Assembly: GCA_033239525.1 (NCBI GenBank)
Contig: BSYO01000016.1
Span: 2,881,333 to 2,945,332, forward strand
Reading direction: 5' to 3'
DNA from: Nepenthes gracilis
Lineage: Eukaryota; Streptophyta; Magnoliopsida; Caryophyllales; Nepenthaceae
DNA length: 64,000 bases
Shown: in pieces, positions 25,701-38,200 of the stretch
How the letters are laid out: every line of letters begins with the position of its first letter
Numbering within the stretch: position 1 is the first letter of the stretch
Translations under genes and position numbers: made by a program
Notes under the pieces: generated by a model
What the model saw: only the letters and a program-made list of their open reading frames with translations
Database searches by the model: none
What the model was told of the DNA's origin: nothing

Positions 25701-26207
25701 AGACACAAATGATCAAATTATACTTACAAAATTGATTTTGAACTAGGTTTAGCTTAAGAAAGAGATCGACTGATATTTAAAATATTTGTTAAAATTTAAA
25801 GTATCAACCTGAAATGTATTATTATCATAAGATTGTCATATCAATATTTTCAGATACCGGAAAGTATTATGTTTGTCATTGATAAAATGCATGTTACAAT
25901 ACATTGGTCGATATTCTAAATATCGCCCGCTACATTTGCTATGGCTAAAATGTATTAGAAGCCCTAACTTATATATTTTAAATATATCTAAATCTTTTAA
26001 GAAATATAGATCTTCATGTTTTTTAAATGTATAAAATATGTATAGATGAAAAATTTTAGAATATTTTTTTTTCAATGACCTAATATATCGAGTTTAATTT
26101 TGTTAAAAAAAAATTAAAACTTTTTAAATATGTAAATATATGATTAAAATGATTAAACTTGTTATATGGTCAAGAGGGAAAAAAAATTTGCAACCATGAC
26201 ATTCAAT

Positions 26208-26241
<34 letters not shown>

Positions 26242-29200
26242 TTCGCTTGATTATCCACAATTTAAGACCAAAAGGTGTACTAATATTAGTTGTAAAGAAG
26301 TGCAAAATTCCTAAGCTTTTACTTTTGAAATTATTCAAGGTAGAATTTTCTTCATCCTATTTGCCAATTTAGTATCCCCTCAGAAATTGCAAGTCACCTT
26401 ATTGGTTGGAGGATTTGTGATCTTGCAATTTGCATAAGCAGTACGACAGTTAAACCGATATATTAAAATATTAGTGCAGATATCAGTATTGATCATGACT
26501 ATATTAGGGGATATATCGATATTTGATGTATTAGAGCCATTTTTTTTGTGATATAACAAAAGTGAGTTATATGATGCTATTTGATAATATTTTACATATT
26601 TTGAAAGATTTTAGTCAATTTTATTTAATAAAATCAATGCATGAATGACAAATATTACACTAGTAAGTAGCAATGTGACAAAAATGTTACGCAATAAAAT
26701 TAATTATACCAATTACTTCACAATAAGCAACAAATATCACTGAGGAAAAAATTTCGATTGTGATTCTACATTACGACATTCAAGCAATATTGCAAGACAG
26801 GAGAAGTACTGACACTTCTCCTGTGTTAGCATGGCAGTTATCGATTAGTGTCAAACACTAACACTTGGCTGACACTCTTAGACGGGAGTTGGAATATTTT
26901 ATTATTTTTTTATCCCAATATGTTAATTTTTAGAAAAAAAATTAAATTCTTAGTATAAACAAAAGAAAAATCAAGCCATTTAGTAATTCAAGAATAATAA
27001 AAATTCCAAGCCCCCATGTCTTTTTTTTTATAAGCTGAGAATTTTAGTTAATATGTTCTTGGGGCATCTGAAAGGCAGATGTGAAAGGGATGAAAGAGAT
27101 AAGTTAATTGACTGGAGATTAATACCAACTCACCTTTATATAATTAATGCTTAGACCAGAAAACAACTGTCTCCAGCCTTGATTACGGACGACGAAAGCA
27201 AGCCCTTCTTTTGTGTTTCTGTATCTTACACCTCTCTGCTGCAGGTTTTCAACCTGAAATGGCAGAATTTATGTTAGCCCTTGAGCTGATAAAAATATAA
27301 AATGTCATATCACCACAGTTGGATATATAACCTCGAGTTTGATTTTAGCTGCTGCGGGGCCTAGGCTTATCCGGTGTATGACCTCTTTGGGTGAGGTCAT
27401 GCATCCTGGTTTAGCCCAAGCCATGGAAAAAAATATAGACAATATTATAAATATCAGCCGATAAGTATCGATATTACCCATCGATACCTATTGGCAATAC
27501 CACAATAATATTATGATATGTTATATCAACGATATATTATAATATGCTGGACAATATTTAAAATATTGATCGATACGACCATATCATATCACAATTTTTA
27601 GAAAAGTTTTTCTTCTGATACACTCATTGCCCATACGAATTATCCAATCCATCCAATAATTATGTAACCACAACTAATATTAATACCGATACCAATAATT
27701 TCACTACGGCCCAAGCACATGAAGTAGGAAAGAAAACTCTTGGTGACCAAATATTTATACATGTCTAGATGCTTCAGTTCTTGAATAATGTTAGCTATAA
27801 ATCATAATATGTGACCAATTGCCCAAAAAAAAAAAAAAAAAAGAGCACCAAAGTGAAAGTAATGAATGAGTGGTAATATCAGCACGCTTTGTTATTATGC
27901 TATGTTTTTCTTGATTAATTAACCTATTACTTTAAACTCCAGTGATTCGCATCAAGCTATGATAAAAATGGCTATCACATTTGTTAGACTTTAAGAATCT
28001 GTATATTGAGCAATCAAACAATATGATAAAAAAAAATCGAGCATCATAAAATAAGAGTGCTAGGATGGATAAATGGAGTCATACTAAATAATTAGACATT
28101 AAAAAATGATCACATTGATAAATGTTCTAAAGTGATAATATGGATCTTATGAGGAAAATATGTTTAATATAGTTTGGGTACTTAAAATGTAAACCTAAGG
28201 AATCATTTATGAGAAAATATGAATCAGTTGAGGGTAGAGAAAAGAAAGGAAGATGTAAATCTAGGAAAAATTAGAGTAATACGATAAAAAATAATTGAAA
28301 ATAATTGCTACTTGGAGGATATCGTAGACCCCATCAAATGAGTGGAATAACGAAAATAAATTTATATAGTAGACCCCATCAAATGAGACGGGTCATTATG
28401 GGTTTATAAAATGACAATCAAAAGAGCAAAATTTCCGTGAGTATTTGCTCAGAACACTGAATTTAGCATGCCAAGAACTCAGGCTTACATGCTGGCATCT
28501 TAATAAAACATCGGTAATAACTGAAATATATTTACTTTCGAGGAGACAAGAGAAAGCAACAACGAATTTGTAGCAGCAAGCACGAAAATTCCGTCAGATG
28601 ATTTAGACATTTGTGATTTGACAATATAAGAATCAAGAACAAAACCAAAGGGAAACACAAGGTAGATATTGCAAGTCACTTACGGAAAGAAGATATGCCA
28701 TTCAAACAAAAACAAAGTGCAAGATTGAGATGATCTGAGGATCCATTCATATTTTCCGAGAAAAAAGAAAGAAAGCAACGGGGGAGGATCAAAAGATTCT
28801 GCTGTGTTTCTTTTTTCCTTGAATTTGGCGCTGATGGGACAAGGGGGATAAATGGGATCAAAAAGCCTAAAAATTCATTCCGTATCTAATGACACAATTT
28901 CTGGAACATGGAACTTGACTCTTAGAAGGATTCTTTCCAAGGGTTGGATTCTCACGGTCTCCATTTAATACTCAACCTTTTAGATGAAAAATATTGACCA
29001 ATATATATGAGTATTGGGTCATCAAATACTAATATTTTTTAATACTGTGACAATATAACAATAAGTTACCATATCAATAATATGTTAAGCATATTGGTCT
29101 ATATAGTATGGTATGGATCTTAAATTTATTGTTTAATGATGTTAATTAAATTAAGTTTCATGAAATTATTGAGATTAATTGAAGTTTTGGATCAAAAATA

Positions 29201-32200
29201 ATGTTCTAACTAGAATAAGTTAGACGGAGTAGCGACTGACCAGTGCTTGACTCATGTATGTGTGTATTTTGGACAGAAATGTTACGCGTGAAGAATTTCC
29301 CTGGGACACTTGTATGTATTTTAGACAGAATGGATTATGTAGGTGTCTGATGCACACCCGAGGTATGCTTGTGAGCCGTATGGATTATGTCTTAGAGCTA
29401 GATCCGCATCTGATGGGTGTACATATGTCAATTTTCTATATAAGGCCCCCTTGGCCATTTTTAATCGTTTGTGCACAATTTTGGAGAGAACAAAGAGAGA
29501 GAATGAGAGAGAGAAGGCTGAAGAATGTGAAACCGAGTTAGATTCAAGGAATTTTTTGCTAATTCCAAGACCAAGGCAAATGCATTTAAGCCATCTTACC
29601 TTTGTTTCTGATCTTTTCATATCTCTTTGAGTATTTATTGTTTCAAACATTCATACATGTTCTAATTTCGTACATAAAGTATTTATATCTTATATGTATA
29701 TAATCCTACTCCGACATCATACAACTTTTATAAAATACATGTACCGAATCCATGCACATTTTGTCTAAGAATTGAATTTTGCAGTATGTACTTATATGCC
29801 TTCAATATCCATACATAAGATCTAGCATGCACTAAATTTCTATACAGATCATGCTATATGTTGATAACTTCTACCTAGTCACTTCTACATGTTTTAATTA
29901 TGTAAGAAATTCATGAAATTATACTAACTATATTGAATTCTTGCAAATTCTTAAAATTTAATCACTACATATCTTCAATATGCATCTTAAAATTTCTATT
30001 TATCTGTAAATTATACATTATACTTTTTGCATATTTTAAAAATGCATACTAACATTTCTACATAATCTTATGGTTCTATGTGTCAGAAATTTGAAGAAAA
30101 GATAAAGAAAAATTTTACATAAATATGATATAAATGTATTTTCTCCGGTACGAAAAAATCTAAAAATATAATTATATTTGAGTAGAGTTTTCAGTTTGAT
30201 TAAATATGTATCATTATAGAGAATTGACAAAATATGTTCAGACATATCCTAACATATTATAAGTAAATTGAAGGTCAAATCTACCATCCGTGAGTTAGAA
30301 AAATAACGTTCGACTTTATTTATATGATTATACGTAGACATCTTATCTACGAGTCTTTAATAGTAGCGTATGGCTTTTGAATGTATAGAAACAATCATAA
30401 CCCGAGTTTCAATATTTACCTTTTGTTAACAAGATTATCACCAATCCTTGGTCCTCTAAGTTTTTAGTATGATTTAAGTATATTTCAGACATTGTACAAT
30501 TTATTAAATTGATTATCAGTTTGGATTATGCATAATAATTTTATGAATTAATATTATTAATTTGTAATTATTGATCATGTCATATTCCAACATGCTTTTT
30601 ATGTATATATATTTACTTTTACTTTTATTTTCACTAACCTTTTGAATTATAGAGTTTGATACATAATTACAAGTGTTTTGGATCGAAGGAAAGCAATTCG
30701 GGATTAGATTTAGAAGTTTGAAATCATTATATATATAATGCTAATCAGAATAGTAGTTATTTTATTAAATTTAGTTGATGTGGATTAGTTATACTTAGAT
30801 AGCTGTGGGGTATATTGTCAATACTAGAATTTGTTTTGTATTTGATTTTCAATAGTTCGGTTAAGTATGACTTCCAAATACCCTGATTTTAGCATCAATA
30901 CTTTTCCTTATGTATAACTGAAGTTATGTTTTTCAATACTCGAAAGCCACTTTCAAGTGTGGCATTTTAGGTCCTATGATTTGATTTATCATCTTATTTC
31001 GGGTCGTTTGTTGGGGTTTAATTTTTCAAATTCACGTTATAATACTGTTTTGGATGTTAGACGATAGAACAAATAAATGAATTTTTAGTAAATAATGGCA
31101 AATTGGATTTTACTTATTTATGGATGAAGAAATTTTAATAATCGGACTTCGGGAATGGAGATGTGACGTATATTTAAAATATCAGTTGATATACCTGATA
31201 TTTGGCTAATATATTGTCTAATACGACTCTGTCAACTTAACATTTTTAAGAATTTTTTTTTCTAACATCCAATACCAATACATGTGATCGATATTGACAC
31301 TAACATTTTTTCCATGCTTTCCATGCATTTTCCATGGCCTGTTTAGCTAGCGTGGCGACTAGTTTTAATCTAATTCATTTAATAACCACCTCTTGGAACA
31401 TTTCATTTCTAAGGAGAAAAGCCCTTTCCAACATCTAGTTTCCTTCATTGTCCGAGTGTTGGTGCCCCGTGAAGACAAAAAAGTGACCTAGCTATACATC
31501 CCAAGCCTAATCCTTGAAAGAAAGGAATAGTATTCGCTAGCCTTTCAACCATCGACATAATTATAAAGATTGCTTTTAAAACTTCAGTATGATTGAAATC
31601 ATGGATAAAAATAACGGTATCGATATTAATTGCAAACATATTGATATCGGATATATCAGAATAAAAAATTATGAAAATTGTAAACTTATAGATCTGCACC
31701 AATTGATATATTTGTCAAATATTTGTGTTATTGATATCGGGGGCCTCCAATATTAATACACATCTGCTGATATTTACATCAATGATTGACACTATTCCAT
31801 ATGTATGCAGTCATGGTTCTACTCTAGCGATGTTGAGGTGCTCTGTTTTAGTCCTAAGAATATACCTAACTTCTATATTCAAGTCTTTTAATAAACACAT
31901 TTCAACAAAGATCATGTCATAATTTGGTGCCAAGATCCACAGAAACGCTTCTTTAGTGCATGCATAATGTAAAATGAGTATTCTGGCATTGTCGATGCTG
32001 TAAAAAGAGAGCTGTTGGCCATTTCTATAATCTTCTAGAATTTTTAGAATAATGCCCGAATCAGTAGAGTTCTTAACTTTCTTATGGTGGGGCATTTTGT
32101 TCACTACTGATATTCTTTTCTTATTTATCAATCAGAGGAAAACCACTGATAGAGAGGAGTGAAGAGGTATTTGTTATTGGAATAGCAGTAAAATACTGGA

Positions 32201-35200
32201 ATTAGCGGTTTTTCGGGCATCTTCCTAACATTCTGAAAAAGAACACAGTGCAACAAAAAGGCAGCAATTGCATGAGACGATGATGTCAATTTATCGGGCC
32301 ATTACTAGAACTCTCGCCCATGTGAACTGCCTTTTGGTGCCCTGCATAAGCTTCATAGAATGCAAAGGGCACCGGGAGACCCCTTTAGCGTCACTAGATC
32401 TCAGTCCCTAGATATTCCAGTCAGGAGTAAGAGCTACGATTTATACTGCAATATTGTCTCCATATCCTATACAAATATTGTATGGCTTTAGTCTTGAAAG
32501 ACAGAAGGTTTACAGAGGATAAATTTGTTATCTTACAAATAAAATAAAAGGGATAAGGTAATGAAAGCTTGACACCGCCTGTTGTATGCTAATGAAGATA
32601 TTTCTCAAGCAGCATTATCTTCTATTTTCACCACAATAAAATGAAAAGATGAGAATCAGCCAAAGATAATACCTGCATTTGTCTCCTAATAACATCCAAC
32701 GGATAAGTAAAAGTCTGTCCAAATAACCCAGCCAAAGCCCCACAAGAAAGCCGTAATACCATAGAATTTTGGTGCTCTTCAGGAACGTGTCTCTTAAGCT
32801 CCTCATATATGTAGAACTTCAAACCCGCATAGGGGAGAATTCCGATGAGTGTAGGCCCTGTTCATCCGATGAAGACAGTTGTTAGATAGTGGAGACATGG
32901 AAGTAGCGAGAAATTTATGTCTGGGGAAAGGCATTTGATCCAAATACACCATAATTACAGCTGAAATAACAAAAATCGTAAATGAAATGCGGAGTCAATT
33001 AACTAGACAGTTGGTCTTATGGTGATATTTCAAGAAGTAAGGAATCAGATTCCACTCATTTAGAAGTTGTTGGGGCATTATTGATTATGGAGAAATAGCA
33101 GTATCAGTCGTGGCCTTGTGGGTATTGGCCATATTGGCCAAAATATCATAATCTGGTGGAAATATTGTAACACCTGGTTCCCGACCAATTGATTTGATAT
33201 TATCAGTTTATTCAGGGTTTATCTTAAATATATTGGAAATAATTATATAATGTGAATTTTGAAGGAAAATATGAACAAGGAAGCAATTTTAGCGCCTGAG
33301 GCATGCTTGACGCATGCTTGTGCATGTTTGGCAAACTGGGTGCGCCCAAAGAGCACCTGAGGCAGCGCTCAAACGTGGATTGGCAAATTACTTGTGCTCG
33401 AGGAGTGTTTGAGGCAGCGCTTGTGCGCGGCTGGGGTTAGGCACTGTGCCTGACATACACCTAATGCGGCTCTCGTGCGCCGGTCAGTTTATATAAGCTG
33501 ACGTGCACTGTTTTCAGTCATTTCAAGCAGGAAAGAGGAGAAAGGAGAGAGAAATACAAGGGAAGGAAGAGAGAGAAAGAGAAGAAGAGGTATTTTGAAC
33601 ATCCTTTGCACAAATTTGTCAAATTAGAGATTAAAGCAAATATCTTTAAGCTATATCTTTGGTTTATTTCCTTTTTCATTTAGTTTGGCTTACATTTGGT
33701 GGATTTAATGTACATGCATGTCATTTTACCTACCCCATTTTGATTCCTCAAGCATGCATATCGTTTTTATCGGATGTTTTGGGGGTTTTGCTTTAATTGT
33801 GTTATTATTTGAGGATTTTCGCATGTTTTGCAAAGATGGATAAGTCTTTTGAGGTATTTTGCTTATGTATAAGCGTATTTGTAAAAGAAAAGTCATGAAA
33901 ACATGCATATCAGCCTTGCATATGGTATCCATGAATGTGCTTCGGATCGGGTTCTATCTTTGAGTATTTGATTCGATATCTGTACTTTTTTCCTAGTAAA
34001 AATTTTTGTGTTTGTGACGGAACGGACTTTTTTTTTTTTTTTTTGGTTCCGTCAGTCCTGACACAACTGAAAGCCCAACACAATCGATTGTGTGCAGCAC
34101 AGGATCCCAGATGCCATCTAGGACCCATATACTTTCAACCATAATAAGTAAAGCAGAAGATACCCTAACACTCATGAAAACATTCATGTTCATTCCAAAA
34201 TGTTCATTCCTGAGTACATAACCAAAATGTTTAACCATAAAAGTCCAACAAGTCATTACATTAATATGTTTCCAAATAAACTTCCAAGGCCTTTAATCCT
34301 ATAGACAAGGTCTAATCACTCCAACTAAATCAGCACAAGCTCTAAAGCTTCATCCGTGGGGAAAAATATAAAACAGGTGAGCCGAGACTCAAAGAAGGTA
34401 CATGCATATGGATAGAAAGCGATGATGCAAATGATCGTGTAACTATGCATAAATAGAACAGTGAACCAAGATGCGATCTAAGAAATAGAGAAAACATACC
34501 TTGATGATTTACTATATTTCAAAATCAAGAAATGGCACAAGTGCAGTAAACTTGAGAATTGAACGTATCGGATATCGGTGCGATAAACGGTGAACTTGAT
34601 TATATATCGGTAGACGGTCTTTCATATTCGGTAATCGGTACTTCATATTCGGAAGTCGGATGCGGTAACATAATATATCGGTAAAACAAGAAACATTACT
34701 TCATATCACATCTAAGAGACCACTCGCCAAGATACTCTACTAGCCGAGGGGGCGAATAATCGAGGATAGATTGTGTTCACTCCACACAATCTAAGGCCGG
34801 TACTGTCATATGGGTATCCCATCTCACGGGATCGGTACGGTATGCCACCCGAAGGTAGGCCGGTAACGGTAATTCCCTCTGTCCATAACGCCCCGAGGGC
34901 AAGGCGGACCACAAATAACTCCATGGACAGAGCTATCATCGATTACCACCAAAAAGTCCTAAGGCATGCCGGAGAACCTATCTGGGCTGTAGTCAGTCCC
35001 GGGTCTTAAGATAACATGAACACTTCTCTTTTTGAAAAATCATTTTTAGTAGCCGTAGTCTATTTTCTGTACAAATTCAAAGTTCGATTCTCAATGCAAG
35101 CCGAAGTTCATTTTCACATTAAGGACGGAGCTCTTTTTCATGAGTAAAACCGGAGTTCATTTTTCATTCAAGCCGGAATTACTTCTTTATTAACAAAGCC

Positions 35201-38200
35201 AGAGTTCGTTTTCTTATACAAGCCAGAGCTCTTTTTCTTTATTACGGACGAGGTTCATTCTACCTTACAAGCCGGACTACTCCTTGGACGGAGTGCCTTT
35301 TTGGAGTACCTTTCTCAAAGGACGGAGCTCTTTTTGGACGGGATACTTTTCAGACGGGTTACTTTTCAGACGGGTTACTTTTCTTAAGAGATGGAGCTCT
35401 GTTGGACGGAGCTCATTTTCATTAACAGGACGGAGCTCTTTTCCCTTAACAGGACGGAGCTCTTTTGGACGGAGTACTTTTCAGACGGCTTACTTTTCTT
35501 AAGGGACGGAGCTCTTTGGACGGAGCTCATTTTCATTAACAGGACGGAGCTTTTTCTTGTTAACAGGACGGAGCTCTTTTTCCTTAAAAAGGACGAAGCT
35601 CATTTTCATTAACAGGACAGAGCTCTTTTTCCTTAACATGACGGAGCTCTTTTGGACGGAGTACTTTTCAGACAGGTTACTTCTCTTAAGGGATGGAGCT
35701 CTGTTGGACGGAGCTCATTTTCATTAACAGGACGGAGCTCTTTTCCCTTAACAGGACGGAGTACTTTTCAGACGGCTTACTTTTCTTAAAGGACGGAGCT
35801 CTTTGGACGGAGCTCATTTTCATTAACAGGACGGAGCTCTTTCTTGTTAACAGGACGAAGCTCTTTTTCCTTAAAAAGGACGGAGCTCTTTCTTGTTAAC
35901 AGGACGGAGTCCATCAAAAGCCGGACTCCTTTTCCTTCTTAAAAACCGGAGTTCTTTCTTTCATAAAAGTTAGAGTTCTTTTTAACAACAAAGGACGGAG
36001 TTCATTTTCTTATACGGGCCGGAGCTCTTTTTCGGCCGAAGTTCATTTCACATTACAAGCCGGACTTCTTTTTGGACGGAGTGCTTTTTGGACTTAGTAC
36101 TTTTCTCAGGTGACGGAGCTCTTTTTCTTAAGGCGTGAGTTCACTTCACATCAAGGGACGGAGTTCATTTTATAGTAGGGGTCTGAGTTCATTTTACATT
36201 ACAGGAGCCGGAGCTCATCTTACACAACGGCCAGAGTTTGTTTTGCCTTATAGGAGGTAGATATTTAATGCAGAAAGCAGGAACTCAGAAACAGAGTATA
36301 CTTCAATATTCTCAATATGAATTTAAAAGCAGAGCAGAGCACACTTGCCATATTCTTAAATTATCACTTAAAAAGCAGCGTCTGATATAACTTGCAATAA
36401 AACAGGGATTTCGAAATGGAGCAGAAAACACTTGCAATATTCTCAAATCATCAATTTAAAAAACAGCGTCTGGTGTAACTTGCAATGAAGCATGAGTTTT
36501 AGAAACAGAGCAGAGTATACATGAGCTTAAAAATGGCGTCCGAGGTAACTTGCGAGAGTCGATTCCTAGACTTTCACCGCCTTGGAGCTTTCTCCCGTCA
36601 CTCTCTCTTCCTTCTCGTTTGCCTCTCTGCATCAAAGAACCGAGGCAAGGTTTATACAGAGGAGGAGTTCGGCGAAGTCAGTAGGGCAGTTTACCAACTC
36701 CCGTACTTCTCTTCAGAGGGTAGGTGGAGTAACTACGTTGGTATACCTACTTCGTTGGGTTGCTGTCTAGTTGGATCCTAGCTTGACAATAAAGTGCTCT
36801 TTTGTCCTTAGTTACTATTAAATTAACTCAAACCAATGGCTCCAGTTTTCGGCCCACTCTTTGCTGATCAGCCCTTTTGGGCGGAACGCATATTCCACTG
36901 GACGGGCCGATTTGGAGAGGGGCCGATTTTGAATCACAGCCGGCCTTGATTACAAGGCCGAAGTGACCAAGGCCGGAGCACTAGGGCCGGACTGAATTTT
37001 CGTATAAGCAGGCATCAGCACGCTAACTGTTTTGTTTTCATTTGGATCTCACAGTGTTTGACCTTTACAAGTGAATTCTTTGTACTTTTCCACCGGATAG
37101 GAAAAGTTTTGGACTGTGACATAGAGATCCACCCCAATTTGTGTTTTTATGAGAACCATCGTAAAGAATTAAACGTTATAATATATTTAGATAGATTTGA
37201 AAATTGCACCCTATAGCCACAGGTGGCAAAAGAAAGTGGCTTCATCCCCATCTATAGGGCAGAATATATAGATGGCCAGCTTACGGATCTAAATAATAAT
37301 ATATGGTCTAAGATTACCGAAAATATGAATAACCTTTCCTTAAAGTCAGTCTTTGGTTCTCCGATTTGAACATGTTTTGGATCTTCGATATGTTGTATCT
37401 GCATTTGATTTAAATATTCGAGACTTTAATTTGAGATTCGTAGGTTTTGACTACCGTTTTGATTTGGATATCAGATTTGGTTGGTTTGGTACTTTTGGAT
37501 CATTTGGCCTTTGCTTTTGGATTATGAATTTCACGTATGAGACTACATTTGGACATTCATTAAATTAACATATTGGATATTTGGACTTTGACTTCTATGG
37601 GCTTCATATGTGTTTTATTGATCTTTGTTCTAATTATTTGTTATATATATTATGTACTGACACTTGCTAAGAATTCAACTTACATTTTCATTGTTTTCTA
37701 TCCCTTCCAAATTAGTAGGGTATGGATATCTTGCAGGGAGCTTAGATGCAATCGTTGGTAGATATCTGTGCTTATATTTTGTGAGTATTGGTTTATAGTT
37801 GGCCATATTTGTATAGAGTTGATCTTAGACGGTGGTTAGATCGATATTAGTATGTATTATTGTTATGAAAACAGGGTTCGAATTATTCTGTTAATTGGTT
37901 GTTGTGGTGTTTGATTTATGTTAGATCGGCGGTGTAATTTGTATTGATTGGATGGTCACTTTTTCCTTATGGACATTTGAGCAGGTTGTGTCAATTTTTT
38001 TTGTCCAGATTGGCAGTTCAAAGAGATACTATAATGATTGATATTATTATCTGTTATTATTGATGTCATTGAGATTATTTGGATATTTTGTCAAGTCACG
38101 CCCAGATTTGGATATTCGGTTTAACATGTTATTTTGCGACTTTATTTCGTAGATTATATTTATTATTGATTAATTATATTACCTACTTTTGGTTCGGATT

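Larger units (their letters stand above)
20543..25705 (+). mobile_element. Gypsy solo LTR C in intron 6 (interrupted)
   Basis: Starts TGTAATATTTGC and ends GGACGAGACA, with a perfect target duplication CAAAT (20538-20542 and 25706-25710). Without the nested D and J it is about 2.08 kb, the usual size of this LTR family here. TATA-like TTTATAAGG near 20863. It is antisense to the carrier gene. Confidence 0.85.
34013..37053 (-). mobile_element. 3-kb solo LTR H with a minisatellite array, nested in G
   Basis: 3041 bp with inverted tips TGTGA/TCACA and a perfect target duplication GTGTT (34008-34012 and 37054-37058). A TATA box TGTATAAACC on the minus strand (36649-36658) is followed by a purine-rich leader, so its orientation is minus, the same as the carrier gene. 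The minisatellite at 35130-36240 lies downstream of that TATA. No coding domain is present. Confidence 0.78.

Noticed and set aside
29254..29650. Overlapping ORFs of 95-109 codons on both strands
   Set aside because: They lie across the U3 and leader of LTR L and show no domain.
32336..32373. GGTGCCC hairpin as a possible microRNA precursor
   Set aside because: The stem is only about 12 bp with a bulge, too short for a plant miRNA precursor.
32615..32672. Extension of exon 5 past RRQMQ
   Set aside because: The continuing codons have no family match; a GT donor and exon 6 (VENLQ..) restore the carrier sequence.
35284..35899. ORFs with repeated [16 protein letters not shown] peptides
   Set aside because: By-products of the same minisatellite; no transcript logic or domain.
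35130..36240. CRISPR-like array of regularly spaced repeats
   Set aside because: Spacers are themselves repeated and of uneven length, there are no cas genes, and the setting is a plant LTR; it is a minisatellite.
36521..36781. 86-codon + ORF near LTR H
   Set aside because: It overlaps the H TATA and leader on the opposite strand and has no recognisable domain.
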